Assembly (NCBI RefSeq): GCF_016772475.1
Contig: NZ_CP068595.1
Coordinates: 4,960,001 to 5,024,000 of the forward strand
From: Paenibacillus sonchi
Lineage (GTDB): Bacteria; Bacillota; Bacilli; Paenibacillales; Paenibacillaceae
DNA length: 64,000 bases
Direction of reading: 5' to 3'
The notes beneath the pieces were generated by a model that was not told the origin of the DNA, did not search any database, and was given only the letters and a program-made list of their open reading frames with translations. The position numbers were made by a program, and so were the translations under genes. This document shows positions 26,276 to 34,784 of this stretch, piece after piece (the stretch's first letter is position 1; each line of letters starts with the position of its first letter).

Positions 26276-28036
26276 TTACTGAACAGCTTCCGCCAGGGCC
26301 GTGAAGATGACGCCGAGCGCGTAGGCTCCGGCATCCGGGTAGCCGATGCTGCGTTCGCCGACGGTTCCCGCCCGGCCCATCCGGGCGACGATGCCCTCCG
26401 TGCTTTTGGCACCTTGAACGGCGGCTTGGGCGGCCTTCATGAATGCCGTATGCAGCGTGTCATTCTGCGCTGCACTGCTCTGCCACGCTTCGGCACAAGG
26501 AACGAGGGCGTCAATCAGCGTTTTGTCGCCGACAACCGCTCCCCGGCCGAAGGAACGCTCGCCGGTATCCTGAATCCCCTTGACGGCGGCGGACAGCAGG
26601 TCAGCGACTTCCTGAATGGAGAGGGAGGTTTTATTACCTGCGGATTTGCCTGCTGCCCGGAACGCGGAGCCCCAGATCGGGCCTGATGCGCCGCCGCAGT
26701 GCTCCATAATAATCAGCGAGCAGGCCTGCAGGAAGCTGCCGGTGTCCGTGGCGTGATTCTCAAGCAGATCATGCCACTCGCTCTTGAGCTGCCTGAAGCC
26801 TTTGGCCACACTCATGCCGAAATCCCCGTCTCCGGCATGGGCGTCCAGCTCGCAGAACGGCACCTCGTTCGTGATAATCACTTCGCTCATCTGGTCAACA
26901 AGATAGATGATATTGGCTGTCGACAGGCGTTCGTCCCGGATCACGGCATGGGCGGGGTCAGTTTCGTTGGTATAGCTAACCTCGCCGGACTCCGCCTGCC
27001 GTTCCAACGGATCAGCATAATGGACAGGTTCGAGGGGTCCCGTAATTCTCAGGGCCGGTGTGTCACACGGGGCGGACAGCCATTGGTTCAGCTCATCGTC
27101 GAGCTTCAGGAGAGTAACGGAGGCTCCGGCCATATCAATGCTGGTCATATAGTTGCCTACGAGCGTGCGGCGGACCGTTATGCCGCGTTCCGACAGCTCA
27201 CGCATTACAGCGTGGTTCAGAACGTACAATTCCTGCAGCGGCGTTGCCCCGAAGCCGTTGACGAGTACGGCCACCTCCTGGCCCCCTGCCTCGCCAAGCT
27301 GGAGACTGTTCAGCAGAGCGGATATCATGCGCCCGGCAAGCTCGCCGGCACTGACCACCTTTTCTCTGCGGATCCCCGGCTCCCCGTGGATGCCGACGCC
27401 ATATTCCATTTCATCCTCCGCAAGCTGGAAGGTGGGAGTGCCTTTGGCCGGAACCGTACAGGAGGTAAAAGCAAAGCCGATGCTGCGCACCCGGTCGGCC
27501 GCATGCTGGGCTGCGCGTTTCACTTCTTCCAGGGACAGGCCGGCCTCTGCTGCGGCCCCGGCGACTTTGTGGACGAACAGGGTTCCGGCCACACCGCGTC
27601 TGCCGACAGTATACAGGCTGTCTTCTACCGCGATATCGTCCTCCACCTTCACGTAGTCGACGGCAATGCCGTCTTCCCGGGCAAGCTGCGCCGCGTTCTG
27701 GAAGTTCATCATATCGCCGCTGTAATTTTTGATGATCAGCAGGGCGCCCTTGCTGCCCGCAGAGCTGCGGAGGGCTTGGTATACCTGGATCTGGGAAGGG
27801 GAGGCGAAGACATCCCCGCACACCGCGGCATCCAGCATGCCCAGGCCCACAAAGCCCGCATGGGCAGGCTCATGTCCGCTGCCGCCGCCGCTGATCAGGG
27901 TGACCTTGTCCCCGTTGAGCGCTTTTTTGGCAATGATCTTGTATTTGCGGTCAAAAGCCAGCTCCGGATGGGCCATCACCATGCCGCTGCCCATTTCGCG
28001 GACTAAGGTTTCCGGCTGATTGATTATCTTCTTCAT
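26276..28036 (-). CDS. Dihydroxyacetone kinase, fused DhaK-DhaL
   Basis: Phosphorylates dihydroxyacetone to DHAP. The 586-residue protein begins MKKIINQPETLVREM; the DhaK part (1-330) has GGGSGHEPAHAGFVG, KNYSGDMMNF and GIHGEPGIRR with the histidine that binds substrate covalently. A linker of about 45 residues leads to the DhaL part (about 380-586) with DAHAGDGDFGMSVAKGF, the ADP-binding aspartates, and RMGRAGTVGERS. This two-domain form with both modules in one chain is the ATP-dependent type rather than the PTS-dependent three-protein type. It lies eight bases after gldA, giving glycerol to DHA to DHAP in one operon. Confidence 0.9.
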   Translation of the reverse strand: MKKIINQPETLVREMGSGMVMAHPELAFDRKYKIIAKKALNGDKVTLISGGGSGHEPAHAGFVGLGMLDAAVCGDVFASPSQIQVYQALRSSAGSKGALLIIKNYSGDMMNFQNAAQLAREDGIAVDYVKVEDDIAVEDSLYTVGRRGVAGTLFVHKVAGAAAEAGLSLEEVKRAAQHAADRVRSIGFAFTSCTVPAKGTPTFQLAEDEMEYGVGIHGEPGIRREKVVSAGELAGRMISALLNSLQLGEAGGQEVAVLVNGFGATPLQELYVLNHAVMRELSERGITVRRTLVGNYMTSIDMAGASVTLLKLDDELNQWLSAPCDTPALRITGPLEPVHYADPLERQAESGEVSYTNETDPAHAVIRDERLSTANIIYLVDQMSEVIITNEVPFCELDAHAGDGDFGMSVAKGFRQLKSEWHDLLENHATDTGSFLQACSLIIMEHCGGASGPIWGSAFRAAGKSAGNKTSLSIQEVADLLSAAVKGIQDTGERSFGRGAVVGDKTLIDALVPCAEAWQSSAAQNDTLHTAFMKAAQAAVQGAKSTEGIVARMGRAGTVGERSIGYPDAGAYALGVIFTALAEAVQ

Positions 28037-28043
28037 GGTGTGT

Positions 28044-29176
28044 TTACACCTTGCCTTTCTTGAAGGCCTGACCCAACTGGTCGGCAACGGTAATCGCTGC
28101 GGCTACGGCCTCTGGTGTGACCGGGAACGGCATCGAATGGATCGATTCCTCCGGAATGCAGGCCTTGCGGGCCACTTCCAGCAGCTCTTCCCTGGTGATC
28201 GAGTGCACGCCGATATCAGCCAGGCATACAGGAAGGCCTACGGAAGCGCAGAAAGCAAGCACTTCCTGGATTTCGCAGCTGTCCGCATTTTCCAGCACCA
28301 GCTGGGCCAATGTACTGAAGGCCACTTTTTCGCCATGGTAATAATGATGGCTGCCTTCCAGAACCGTCAGTCCGTTGTGGATGGCATGGGCTGCCGCAAG
28401 TCCGCTGCTCTCAAAACCGAGGCCGGACAGCAGGATGTTGGTCTCAATAATATTTTCCAGTGCCGGGGTCACAACATTCTGATCACAGGCCAGCTTGGCT
28501 TTGACGCCATCTTCCAGCAGGGTTTCATAGCAGACGCGGGCCAGGGCAAGCGCAGCCTTGGTGCCTTTGGCTTCCGGGCTGACGCCTTCACGGACTCCGC
28601 AGGGGAGCCCGGCATTGACATTGGAGAAGGATCTCGAAGTGGCCCGGGCTTCAAAATAGGTGGACAAAGCGTCCCCCATGCCGGACACCAGGAATCGGGC
28701 AGGGGCTTCAGCGATGATGGTTGTATCGATCATGACCACGGAGGGGCTTTGTTTGAAATAAGCATAGTCGTCAAAAGCGCCTTCCGGTGTATAGAGGACC
28801 GCAGAATGGCTGGTGGGAGCGTCCGTTGCGGCAATCGTGGGCACGATGATCAAGGCATCGCCTTCGGCTACGCATTTCGCCGTGTCAATGGCTTTGCCTC
28901 CCCCGAGGCCAATCGTACAGGCACAAGCATGTTCACGGGCCAGCGCCTGCAGCCTGGCGACTTCCTGGCGGGAGCACTCTCCCTGGAAATTTCCCGTGAT
29001 CAGGGTAATACCGAACTTGCTGCTGGTGGCATCCAGCTTGGCCTTGACCCGCTGCACATCATCGGGGTGGGCAATCAGCAGGGCGGAGTCTCCGAAGGTC
29101 TTCACAAAATACCCCAGGTTAAGCAGCTCGTCTTCCCCTGAATATATTTGGTCGGGCTGATGAACACTTTTCTCAT
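28044..29176 (-). pseudogene. gldA: Glycerol dehydrogenase, frameshifted near the N-terminus
   Basis: An iron-type alcohol dehydrogenase that oxidises glycerol to dihydroxyacetone. From the ATG at 29176 (AGGAGG upstream) the frame reads MRKVFISPTKYIQG, then shifts at CCCC (29135-29138; GGGG on the coding strand). One extra G gives QGEDELLNLGYFVKTFGD and a 377-residue protein. Further on are GLGGGKAIDTAK (NAD site), the VVPTIAATDAPTS-like segment, and the metal histidines in AAHAIHNGL and EGSHHYYHGEKVAF. It is co-transcribed with dhaKL. A 63-base tandem repeat lies in its leader. Confidence 0.87.
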
Positions 29177-29192
29177 GGCTTTTTCCTCCTAA

Positions 29193-29334
29193 AAGTTTTG
29201 TGAGCTTAACTTCCTGAATGCACTTCGTACAAAACTCGCTTCGAAAGCATACGCTAAGTTTTGTGAGCCTAACTTCCTGAATACACTTCGTACAAAACCC
29301 GCTTCGAAAGCATATGCTAAGTTTTGTGAGCCTA
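29193..29334 (-). repeat. 63-base tandem repeat in the gldA leader
   Basis: A unit beginning AAGTTTTGTGAGC recurs at 29193, 29256 and 29319 (period 63): two full copies with a few substitutions and the start of a third. Inside each copy GCTTCGAAAGC is nearly palindromic and AAAAC/GTTTT arms flank it, so each copy can fold. On the minus strand the array sits immediately before the gldA ribosome binding site. With the cre-like site and the plus-strand promoter below it fills the 335-base gap. Confidence 0.8.
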
Positions 29335-29385
29335 TCCTCATTATAGACACGGGCTAAATTAGATGCATGGAAGGAAATTGACAGA

Positions 29386-29400
29386 TTTAAGCGTTTTCAG
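29386..29400 (-). promoter_or_regulatory. cre-like site between gldA and the PocR regulator gene
   Basis: CTGAAAACGCTTAAA on the minus strand matches 13 of 15 positions of WTGAAARCGYTTWCA. It would let CcpA repress glycerol catabolism when better sugars are present. Confidence 0.5.
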
Positions 29401-29440
29401 ATCGTAAATTTTTGTCATCCTCCGAAAAAATATAATTATC

Positions 29441-29470
29441 TTGTTCTCTTACGCCAGGTTTCGCTATAAT
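29441..29470 (+). promoter_or_regulatory. Sigma-A promoter of the PocR/AraC regulator gene
   Basis: TTGTTC and TATAAT are separated by 18 bases, 45 bases before the start codon. Confidence 0.5.
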
Positions 29471-29515
29471 TCAGTATAGAACAGGCATATTTGCCGGGGA
29501 TGGAGACAAACGGCT

Positions 29516-30571
29516 ATGATGTTATCCAAATATGATCTGAAGTCGATTATTGATCTTGAGAAATGGCAGGCGCTGCAGGATTCTCTGTCTCTCGTCACAC
29601 AAATGGCGATCATTACCGTCGATTACAAAGGAGTTCCGGTTACCCGGCACAGCCGCTGCCAAGCCTTCTGCCAGGCGGTACGCCGGGATGCCGAGCTGTC
29701 CTCCTACTGCCAGAAATGTGATGCGCGCGGCGGACTGGAGGCGGTCCGGCTGAACCAACCTTATGTGTATTTATGCCACTTCAGCATTCTGGATATAGCT
29801 ATACCCATAACGGTGGACAATCAATATGTCGGAGCTGTGATGGCGGGGCAGGTGCGGCTTGCAGACAATGACGGATCACGGCTGGAGCAGATTGTAACCC
29901 GTCCGACAACACCGGAGAGCGCCGGGGCATTCGCAGCATTAAGGCAGGAGTATGAGCAGCTGCCCGTTATGCCGTATGCTCAAGTGGTCACCATCGCCGA
30001 AATGCTGTCCCATCTGTGCAATTATATCGTTGAGGAAGCAAGCCGGAAAAATGAAATTATGGATTTGTACCAGCAGGCCCTCGCTGCACCAGCCGTAGAT
30101 ATTCTGCCCCACAAGACGCTGGCAGATTCGTCCTGTCCCGCACCTCAAGCGGTGCAGCAAGAGCTGTCCGATTCCGCTGCACCCATAGAAAGCGGGAACA
30201 AAGCAGCGGCCATTCCGGACCTATCCGCTGTCAGCTGTTCCAACCCAACGCTGCAGCCGGCCTTCGATTATATCTACAGCCGCAAGCATGAGAATTTCTC
30301 TCTGGAGGCGATGGCCCGGCTCTGTCACATCAGCCCCAGTTATTTCAGCCGGCTGTTCGTGCGGGAGAGCGGAGAGAACTTCTCGGCTTATGTCTCCCGG
30401 CTCAAAATCGGACAGGCCAAGCAGCTGCTGGAAACGACCGGGCTGTCGGTTAATGAGATCAGCGATCATCTGAGCTTTTGCGATGCTGGCTATTTTATCA
30501 AAATTTTCAAAAAATACGAACAGCGCACCCCTGCAGCCTACCGCTCATTTATCAAAGGTGAGCAGGGCTAA
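29516..30571 (+). CDS. PocR-domain AraC-family regulator
   Basis: A 351-residue regulator. Residues 1-175 form a PocR sensory domain, with CQAFCQAVR, CQKCDARGG and VYLCHFSILDIAIPI; this domain is thought to bind small hydrocarbon derivatives such as propanediol or glycerol. After a variable linker, residues 245-350 hold two AraC helix-turn-helix motifs (SLEAMARLCHISPSYFSRLF and SVNEISDHLSFCDAGYFIKI). It is divergent from gldA-dhaKL and is the obvious candidate activator of that operon. The cysteine-rich segment could bind a metal; this is inferred. Confidence 0.87.
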   Translation: MMLSKYDLKSIIDLEKWQALQDSLSLVTQMAIITVDYKGVPVTRHSRCQAFCQAVRRDAELSSYCQKCDARGGLEAVRLNQPYVYLCHFSILDIAIPITVDNQYVGAVMAGQVRLADNDGSRLEQIVTRPTTPESAGAFAALRQEYEQLPVMPYAQVVTIAEMLSHLCNYIVEEASRKNEIMDLYQQALAAPAVDILPHKTLADSSCPAPQAVQQELSDSAAPIESGNKAAAIPDLSAVSCSNPTLQPAFDYIYSRKHENFSLEAMARLCHISPSYFSRLFVRESGENFSAYVSRLKIGQAKQLLETTGLSVNEISDHLSFCDAGYFIKIFKKYEQRTPAAYRSFIKGEQG

Positions 30572-30613
30572 GCATACAGCAGAATGCGATTCGTATCCGG
30601 AACACTGAGCGTA

Positions 30614-30695
30614 CTATTGCACAAAGTACAGTCAGGCAACAAATCCACTATTGTTATCCCAAATGAAGACTACGGATTTCAAGTTCAATCTATAT
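30614..30695. repeat. Dispersed repeat of about 80 bases, copy 1 of 2
   Basis: It begins CTATTGCACAAAGTACAG and ends ACGGATTTCAAGTTCAAT plus CTATAT; the copy at 52064-52138 has the same beginning and end with a shorter middle. Both lie in gaps between unrelated genes. Confidence 0.6.
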
Positions 30696-30711
30696 CCTAT
30701 GTAATAACCTT

Positions 30712-30876
30712 CCGGGAAAAAGGGGATATTACAGGTGTTATGTAAACCTAACGCTTGTGGCGGTGAAGCCAACGGCTGACCCGCTTGTTCCTTTACAATC
30801 TTCCCGGTAGCCTATATAATCAATGTAATTGTATATGGATTTACCCGGAGGAGCCTGCCAACAGCGGGCTCTTTTT
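30712..30876 (+). promoter_or_regulatory. Structured leader with terminator before the USP-Mrp operon
   Basis: CCGGGAA (30712-30718) pairs exactly with TTCCCGG (30801-30807), closing a domain that holds an AGGT/ACCT hairpin (30733-30749) and a longer hairpin with GCGGT, AGCC, GGCT and ACCCGC (30760-30784). Downstream, GAGCCTGC and GCGGGCTC (30851-30871) followed by TTTTT make an intrinsic terminator placed before the ribosome binding site. This is the layout of a riboswitch or attenuator. I could not match the aptamer to a known class; ion-sensing classes are the natural suspects. Much of the domain also overlaps a promoter at 30792-30820, so the folding may be fortuitous. Confidence 0.4.
30792..30820 (+). 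promoter_or_regulatory. Sigma-A promoter of the USP-Mrp operon
   Basis: TTTACA, 17 bases, TATAAT: a near-consensus promoter. Transcripts from it would meet the terminator hairpin at 30851-30876 after some 25 bases. Confidence 0.6.
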
Positions 30877-30915
30877 GTGTTTTTTTATGGGAATTTAAGG
30901 CAGGAGGCGGAGCGT

Positions 30916-31557
30916 ATGAACCTCAGATCGAACAGTGAAAGCATTATGGTATGTGTACATTATGGACCGCACGGACAGCGGCTGATTCAAAGAGGAAGCC
31001 AGTTATCTCAGTTGTTGAATGCTCCTTTATGTGTACTCACTGTGGATTCATCTAAGGATAATGAGTACAACCATGGGAAGGAGCAATATATCTCCGGGTG
31101 GGAGACACTCACTAAGGAAGCCGGAGGAGAATTTCTGGTCCGGAAATGTATGGGGAAGAAAACAGCCGAAGTGATCGTGGACACCGCCCGGGAACGGGGA
31201 GTCACGCAGATTATCATTGGCCAGTCCGGCCAGACGCTGTGGCAGGAGATCACCCGCGGTAATTTTATCAATGACTTGATTGAGCTGCTTGGTCCTATTG
31301 ATCTCCACATAGTAGCTGTACAGCGCTACCCCGATCTCCTGGAACAGTCCCATGAAAAGGGTTTTACCGCTTATCTGGTGAAGAAAGGCGATGCTTATGT
31401 GCTTGTGGATGAGCCCGAAGGAGAAGAAGCGGTAAAGGGTTTATTTTTCCGTGAACTGGACACCGATTTCAACAGCGGCTTATTCAAAATCGTTAAGAAT
31501 GGTGAAGCGCAGTACCTAAGGATTGTACAGGGGGTCTGGGTTAAGCCGGGTAAATAG
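30916..31557 (+). CDS. Universal stress protein-type domain protein (KdpD-like USP)
   Basis: A soluble protein of 213 residues. Its first 150 residues resemble the UspA-like domain of KdpD sensor kinases: IMVCVHYGPHGQRLIQRGSQL, LCVLTVDSS, and ARERGVTQIIIGQSG, the nucleotide-binding loop region. No kinase domain follows. The last 60 residues (after PDLLEQ) are not recognised. The start is the ATG at 30916, eight bases after AGGAGG. It is the first gene before the Mrp antiporter genes with 33 bases between, so a sensory role in Na+/K+ or pH homeostasis, possibly by binding ATP or a cyclic dinucleotide, is a reasonable inference. Confidence 0.7.
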   Translation: MNLRSNSESIMVCVHYGPHGQRLIQRGSQLSQLLNAPLCVLTVDSSKDNEYNHGKEQYISGWETLTKEAGGEFLVRKCMGKKTAEVIVDTARERGVTQIIIGQSGQTLWQEITRGNFINDLIELLGPIDLHIVAVQRYPDLLEQSHEKGFTAYLVKKGDAYVLVDEPEGEEAVKGLFFRELDTDFNSGLFKIVKNGEAQYLRIVQGVWVKPGK

Positions 31558-31590
31558 TTTACTGATTTGAAAGAGGGGGAGTGCGAAGCT

Positions 31591-34447
31591 GTGCTGCATG
31601 CTGCAATCTTAATACCATTTCTGCTGGCTGTTCTGATCCCGCTCGTCAAGCGTTTTCCGCGTCTTCACGCCGGGTGGGCGGTGCTGCCTGCTCCTATGGC
31701 TCTTTTTGTGTATTTCCTGCTGCAGATCCGGTCCGTTCAATCCGGGAAAATACTGTGGCCACGGTAGCGTGGATGCCTTCGCTGGGGATTGATATTACCC
31801 TGGTGCTGGATGGGCTGAGCCTGCTGTTCGCCCTGCTGATTACAGGGATGGGAGCTTTGGTAGTTTTATATTCGATTTATTATCTGGAAAAGCGGATGGA
31901 ATCCATCCATAACTTCTACATGTATCTGCTTATGTTCATGGGAGCCATGCTGGGAGTCACGCTGTCTGATAATTTAATGGTGCTCTACGGGTTCTGGGAA
32001 CTGACCAGTATTACTTCCTTCCTGCTGATTGCCTTCTGGCACCGCCGGGAGAGATCGCGCTACGGAGCGCTCAAGTCGATGCTGATCACCGTGTTTGGCG
32101 GACTGGCGATGTTTGCCGGGTTCAACCTGCTGTATGTGATGAGCGGAACCTACAGTATCCGGGAGATTACCCTGCAAGCCGGAGAGCTGTCCCTGGAACC
32201 GGTGTTCATTCCGGCTATGCTGCTGATTCTGCTGGGAGCGTTCACCAAATCCGCACAATTTCCGTTTCATATCTGGCTTCCCGATGCCATGGAGGCGCCG
32301 ACTCCGGTCAGTGCCTATCTCCATTCAGCGACGATGGTCAAGGCGGGGCTGTATCTGGTGGCACGGCTGACGCCCGTCTTCGCCGGACAGTCCGAATGGT
32401 TCTGGCTGGTCTCCGTGTGCGGACTGGCCACTCTGTTATATGGCTCGTTCAAAGCCATTAAGCAAACTGATCTGAAGGCGATGCTCGCCTTTTCTACAGT
32501 TAGCCAGCTGGGCTTGATCATGTGCCTGCTGGGACTGGGCTCGGCGGCGGCCTTCTTTACAGGTACAGAAGAGTCTCTATTCTATGCTATGGCTACTGCG
32601 GCGGCTGTCTTTCATCTGATCAACCATGCGGTGTTCAAGGGAACCCTGTTTATGGTGGTTGGCATTGTAGACCACGAGACGAATACGAGGGATCTGCGCA
32701 AGCTGGGCGGATTAATGTCCCTGATGCCGGTTACCTTTTCCGTGGCGCTCATCGGCGCCTTGTCCATGGCCGGGCTTCCGCCGTTCAGTGGCTTCCTGAG
32801 CAAAGAGATGTTTTTTACCGCTGTGCTTGATATCCGGGAGCTGCATGTATGGAGTACACAGTTCTGGTTGCTGCTGTTTCCGGTTCTTGCCTGGATAGCA
32901 AGCGTATTTACCTTTGTATACAGCATGATCTTGGTCTTCCGGACGTTCACCGGCAAGCTGCAGCCGGAGAAGCTGGACAAAGTGCCGCATGAAGCGCCGC
33001 CGGGGCTATTATTTTCCCCAGTGCTGCTAGTTTCCCTGGCGGTGATCTTCGCCTTTTTCCCGGACCTCTTAAGCTCTTCCTTAATTGAGCCGGCAGTAGC
33101 TTCGATTCAATATGGGCTGCTGCCGCCGGAGGAAAACCTTCATGTTCCGATCCATTTCTGGCATGGCTGGACTCCGGAAATCTTTATGACCCTTGGCGTA
33201 ATCGCTGCCGGAACGCTTTTGTATAGGGGCTATAGCAGACTGCGGATCCTGGAGCGTGAATGGAGCGGGAGGGATTCGCTTAACCGTATATATAACCTCA
33301 GCATTCGCGCGCTGGAAGGCGGATCAGCCCGCTTCACCAACCTCTATATGACTGGCAGCAACCGGCATTATCTGCTGTACATTTTCGGGTTCTTCATCAT
33401 TGCCCTGGGGAGTACGCTGCTTGGAGCGCAGGGGATAACCCTGGGCATGACGGACTACGCTCCGGTATCGATGTACGAAGCGGCGGTGGTTGCGGTCATG
33501 CTGGCAGCAGCGTTTGCCGTCCCTTTTGCCAAGTCGAGAGTAAATGCCATTTTGTTCACAGGTACGGTCGGATACATGGTGACCCTGCTGTTTGTGATCT
33601 TCCGTGCGCCAGACCTTGCCTTGACGCAGATGATCGTGGAGACGGTGTCGGTGATCCTGTTCCTGCTGTGCTTCAGATATTTGCCGAAGCTGAAGCGGGA
33701 GAAGGACAAAGCTTCCTTTAAATGGCCGAATCTCATTATAGCTGTGGGAGTTGGTCTGACGATGACACTGATTGCACTGGCGGCGATGGGCAGCAGTCCT
33801 TTTGCGCCGATCTCAGAATTTTTCCTTAAAGAAAGCTATTCCCTGGCTGGCGGCAAAAATGTAGTAAATGTCATTCTGGTAGATTTCAGGGGCTTCGATA
33901 CCCTGTTTGAAATCATGGTTCTCGGCATTGCATCCCTTGGCATTTATGCGCTGGTCCACCTGAGAATGGAGCCAGGGGCGCTGACCCCGGCGGAAAAAAA
34001 CAAACCGTCACCCTATCTGTTTCCGCTGCGCAGCAATGATGTGATTCTGCGGACGATGTCCAAAGTGATTGTAGTCATTATCCTTACCTTTTCGCTGTAT
34101 TTGTTTTTTGCCGGACACAATCATCCGGGCGGAGGTTTTATCGGCGCTTTAATGACGTCCGCAGGTCTGATGCTGATGGCGATTTCACTGGGAGTGGATA
34201 CGGTCCGCAAACTTCTCCCGGTTAATTACCGCGTCCTCACGGCGGCGGGGCTGCTGACCGCGATTCTGACAGCGGCAGGCTCCTTTGCGTTTGGCGCGCC
34301 GTTCCTGAGCCATTCCTTTGGCCATTTTGATCTGCCGCTGCTTGGCGATACTGAACTTGCGACAGCGGTTCTGTTCGATCTGGGTGTATATCTGGCAGTC
34401 ATTGGCGTGACCATGAACGTTATTTTTACCATAGGGGGGATGAGTGA
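31591..34447 (+). CDS. mrpA: Mrp Na+/H+ antiporter subunit A with fused subunit B domain (frameshifts)
   Basis: The large NuoL-like subunit. From the GTG at 31591 (GAGGGGGAG upstream) it reads MLHAAILIPFLLA, then shifts at GGG (31744-31746); one more G joins it to the long frame with WMPSLGIDI, YGFWELTS with the key glutamate near residue 137, HIWLPDAMEAPTPVSA, and HSATMVKAG. After the MrpA C-terminal domain it continues in frame into an MrpB domain (FFAGHNHPGGGFIGAL). The run of six G at 34434-34439 removes the expected TGA at 34445-34447, so the frame reads on into MrpC. The fusion of A with B may be real; that with C is probably an artefact. Confidence 0.8.
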
Positions 34448-34448
34448 A

Positions 34449-34784
34449 ATGGAATGGATGATGGCTGTAGCGGTCGGTGTTTTATTTACGGTCGGCGTGT
34501 ATCTGATTTTGTCCAAAACCCTGCTGCGGATTGTACTCGGTACTTCCCTGCTTACGCATGGCGTCCATCTGCTTCTCCTGACTATGGCCGGACTAAAAAA
34601 AGGGGCAGCACCAGTATTAGGCGGCAAGGCGGATGCCTATGTGGACCCGCTGCCGCAGGCGCTGATTCTGACGTCCATCGTGATCAGCTTCGGGGTTACC
34701 GCGTTCTTCTTCGTACTGGCCTATCGTGCGTACCAGGCTCACGGGACCGATGAATTGGATAACGTCCGGGAGGAGGAGCAATGA
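34449..34784 (+). CDS. mrpC: Mrp Na+/H+ antiporter subunit C
   Basis: A NuoK-like protein with three membrane helices. From the ATG at 34449 it has 111 residues, the usual MrpC length, and the family segments VGVYLILSKTLLRIVLG, THGVHLLLLTMAG and DPLPQALILTSIVISFG. As read it is continuous with the preceding gene because one G seems missing at 34434-34439. Its last four bases overlap the mrpD start. Confidence 0.85.
   Translation: MEWMMAVAVGVLFTVGVYLILSKTLLRIVLGTSLLTHGVHLLLLTMAGLKKGAAPVLGGKADAYVDPLPQALILTSIVISFGVTAFFFVLAYRAYQAHGTDELDNVREEEQ

Noticed and set aside
26699..29141. Plus-strand frames of 435 and 373 codons
   Set aside because: They run antisense to dhaKL and gldA, whose catalytic motifs are intact on the other strand; high GC at third positions keeps the opposite frame open.
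29193..29334. CRISPR-like array
   Set aside because: The 63-base units are contiguous with no unique spacers and no cas genes are present.
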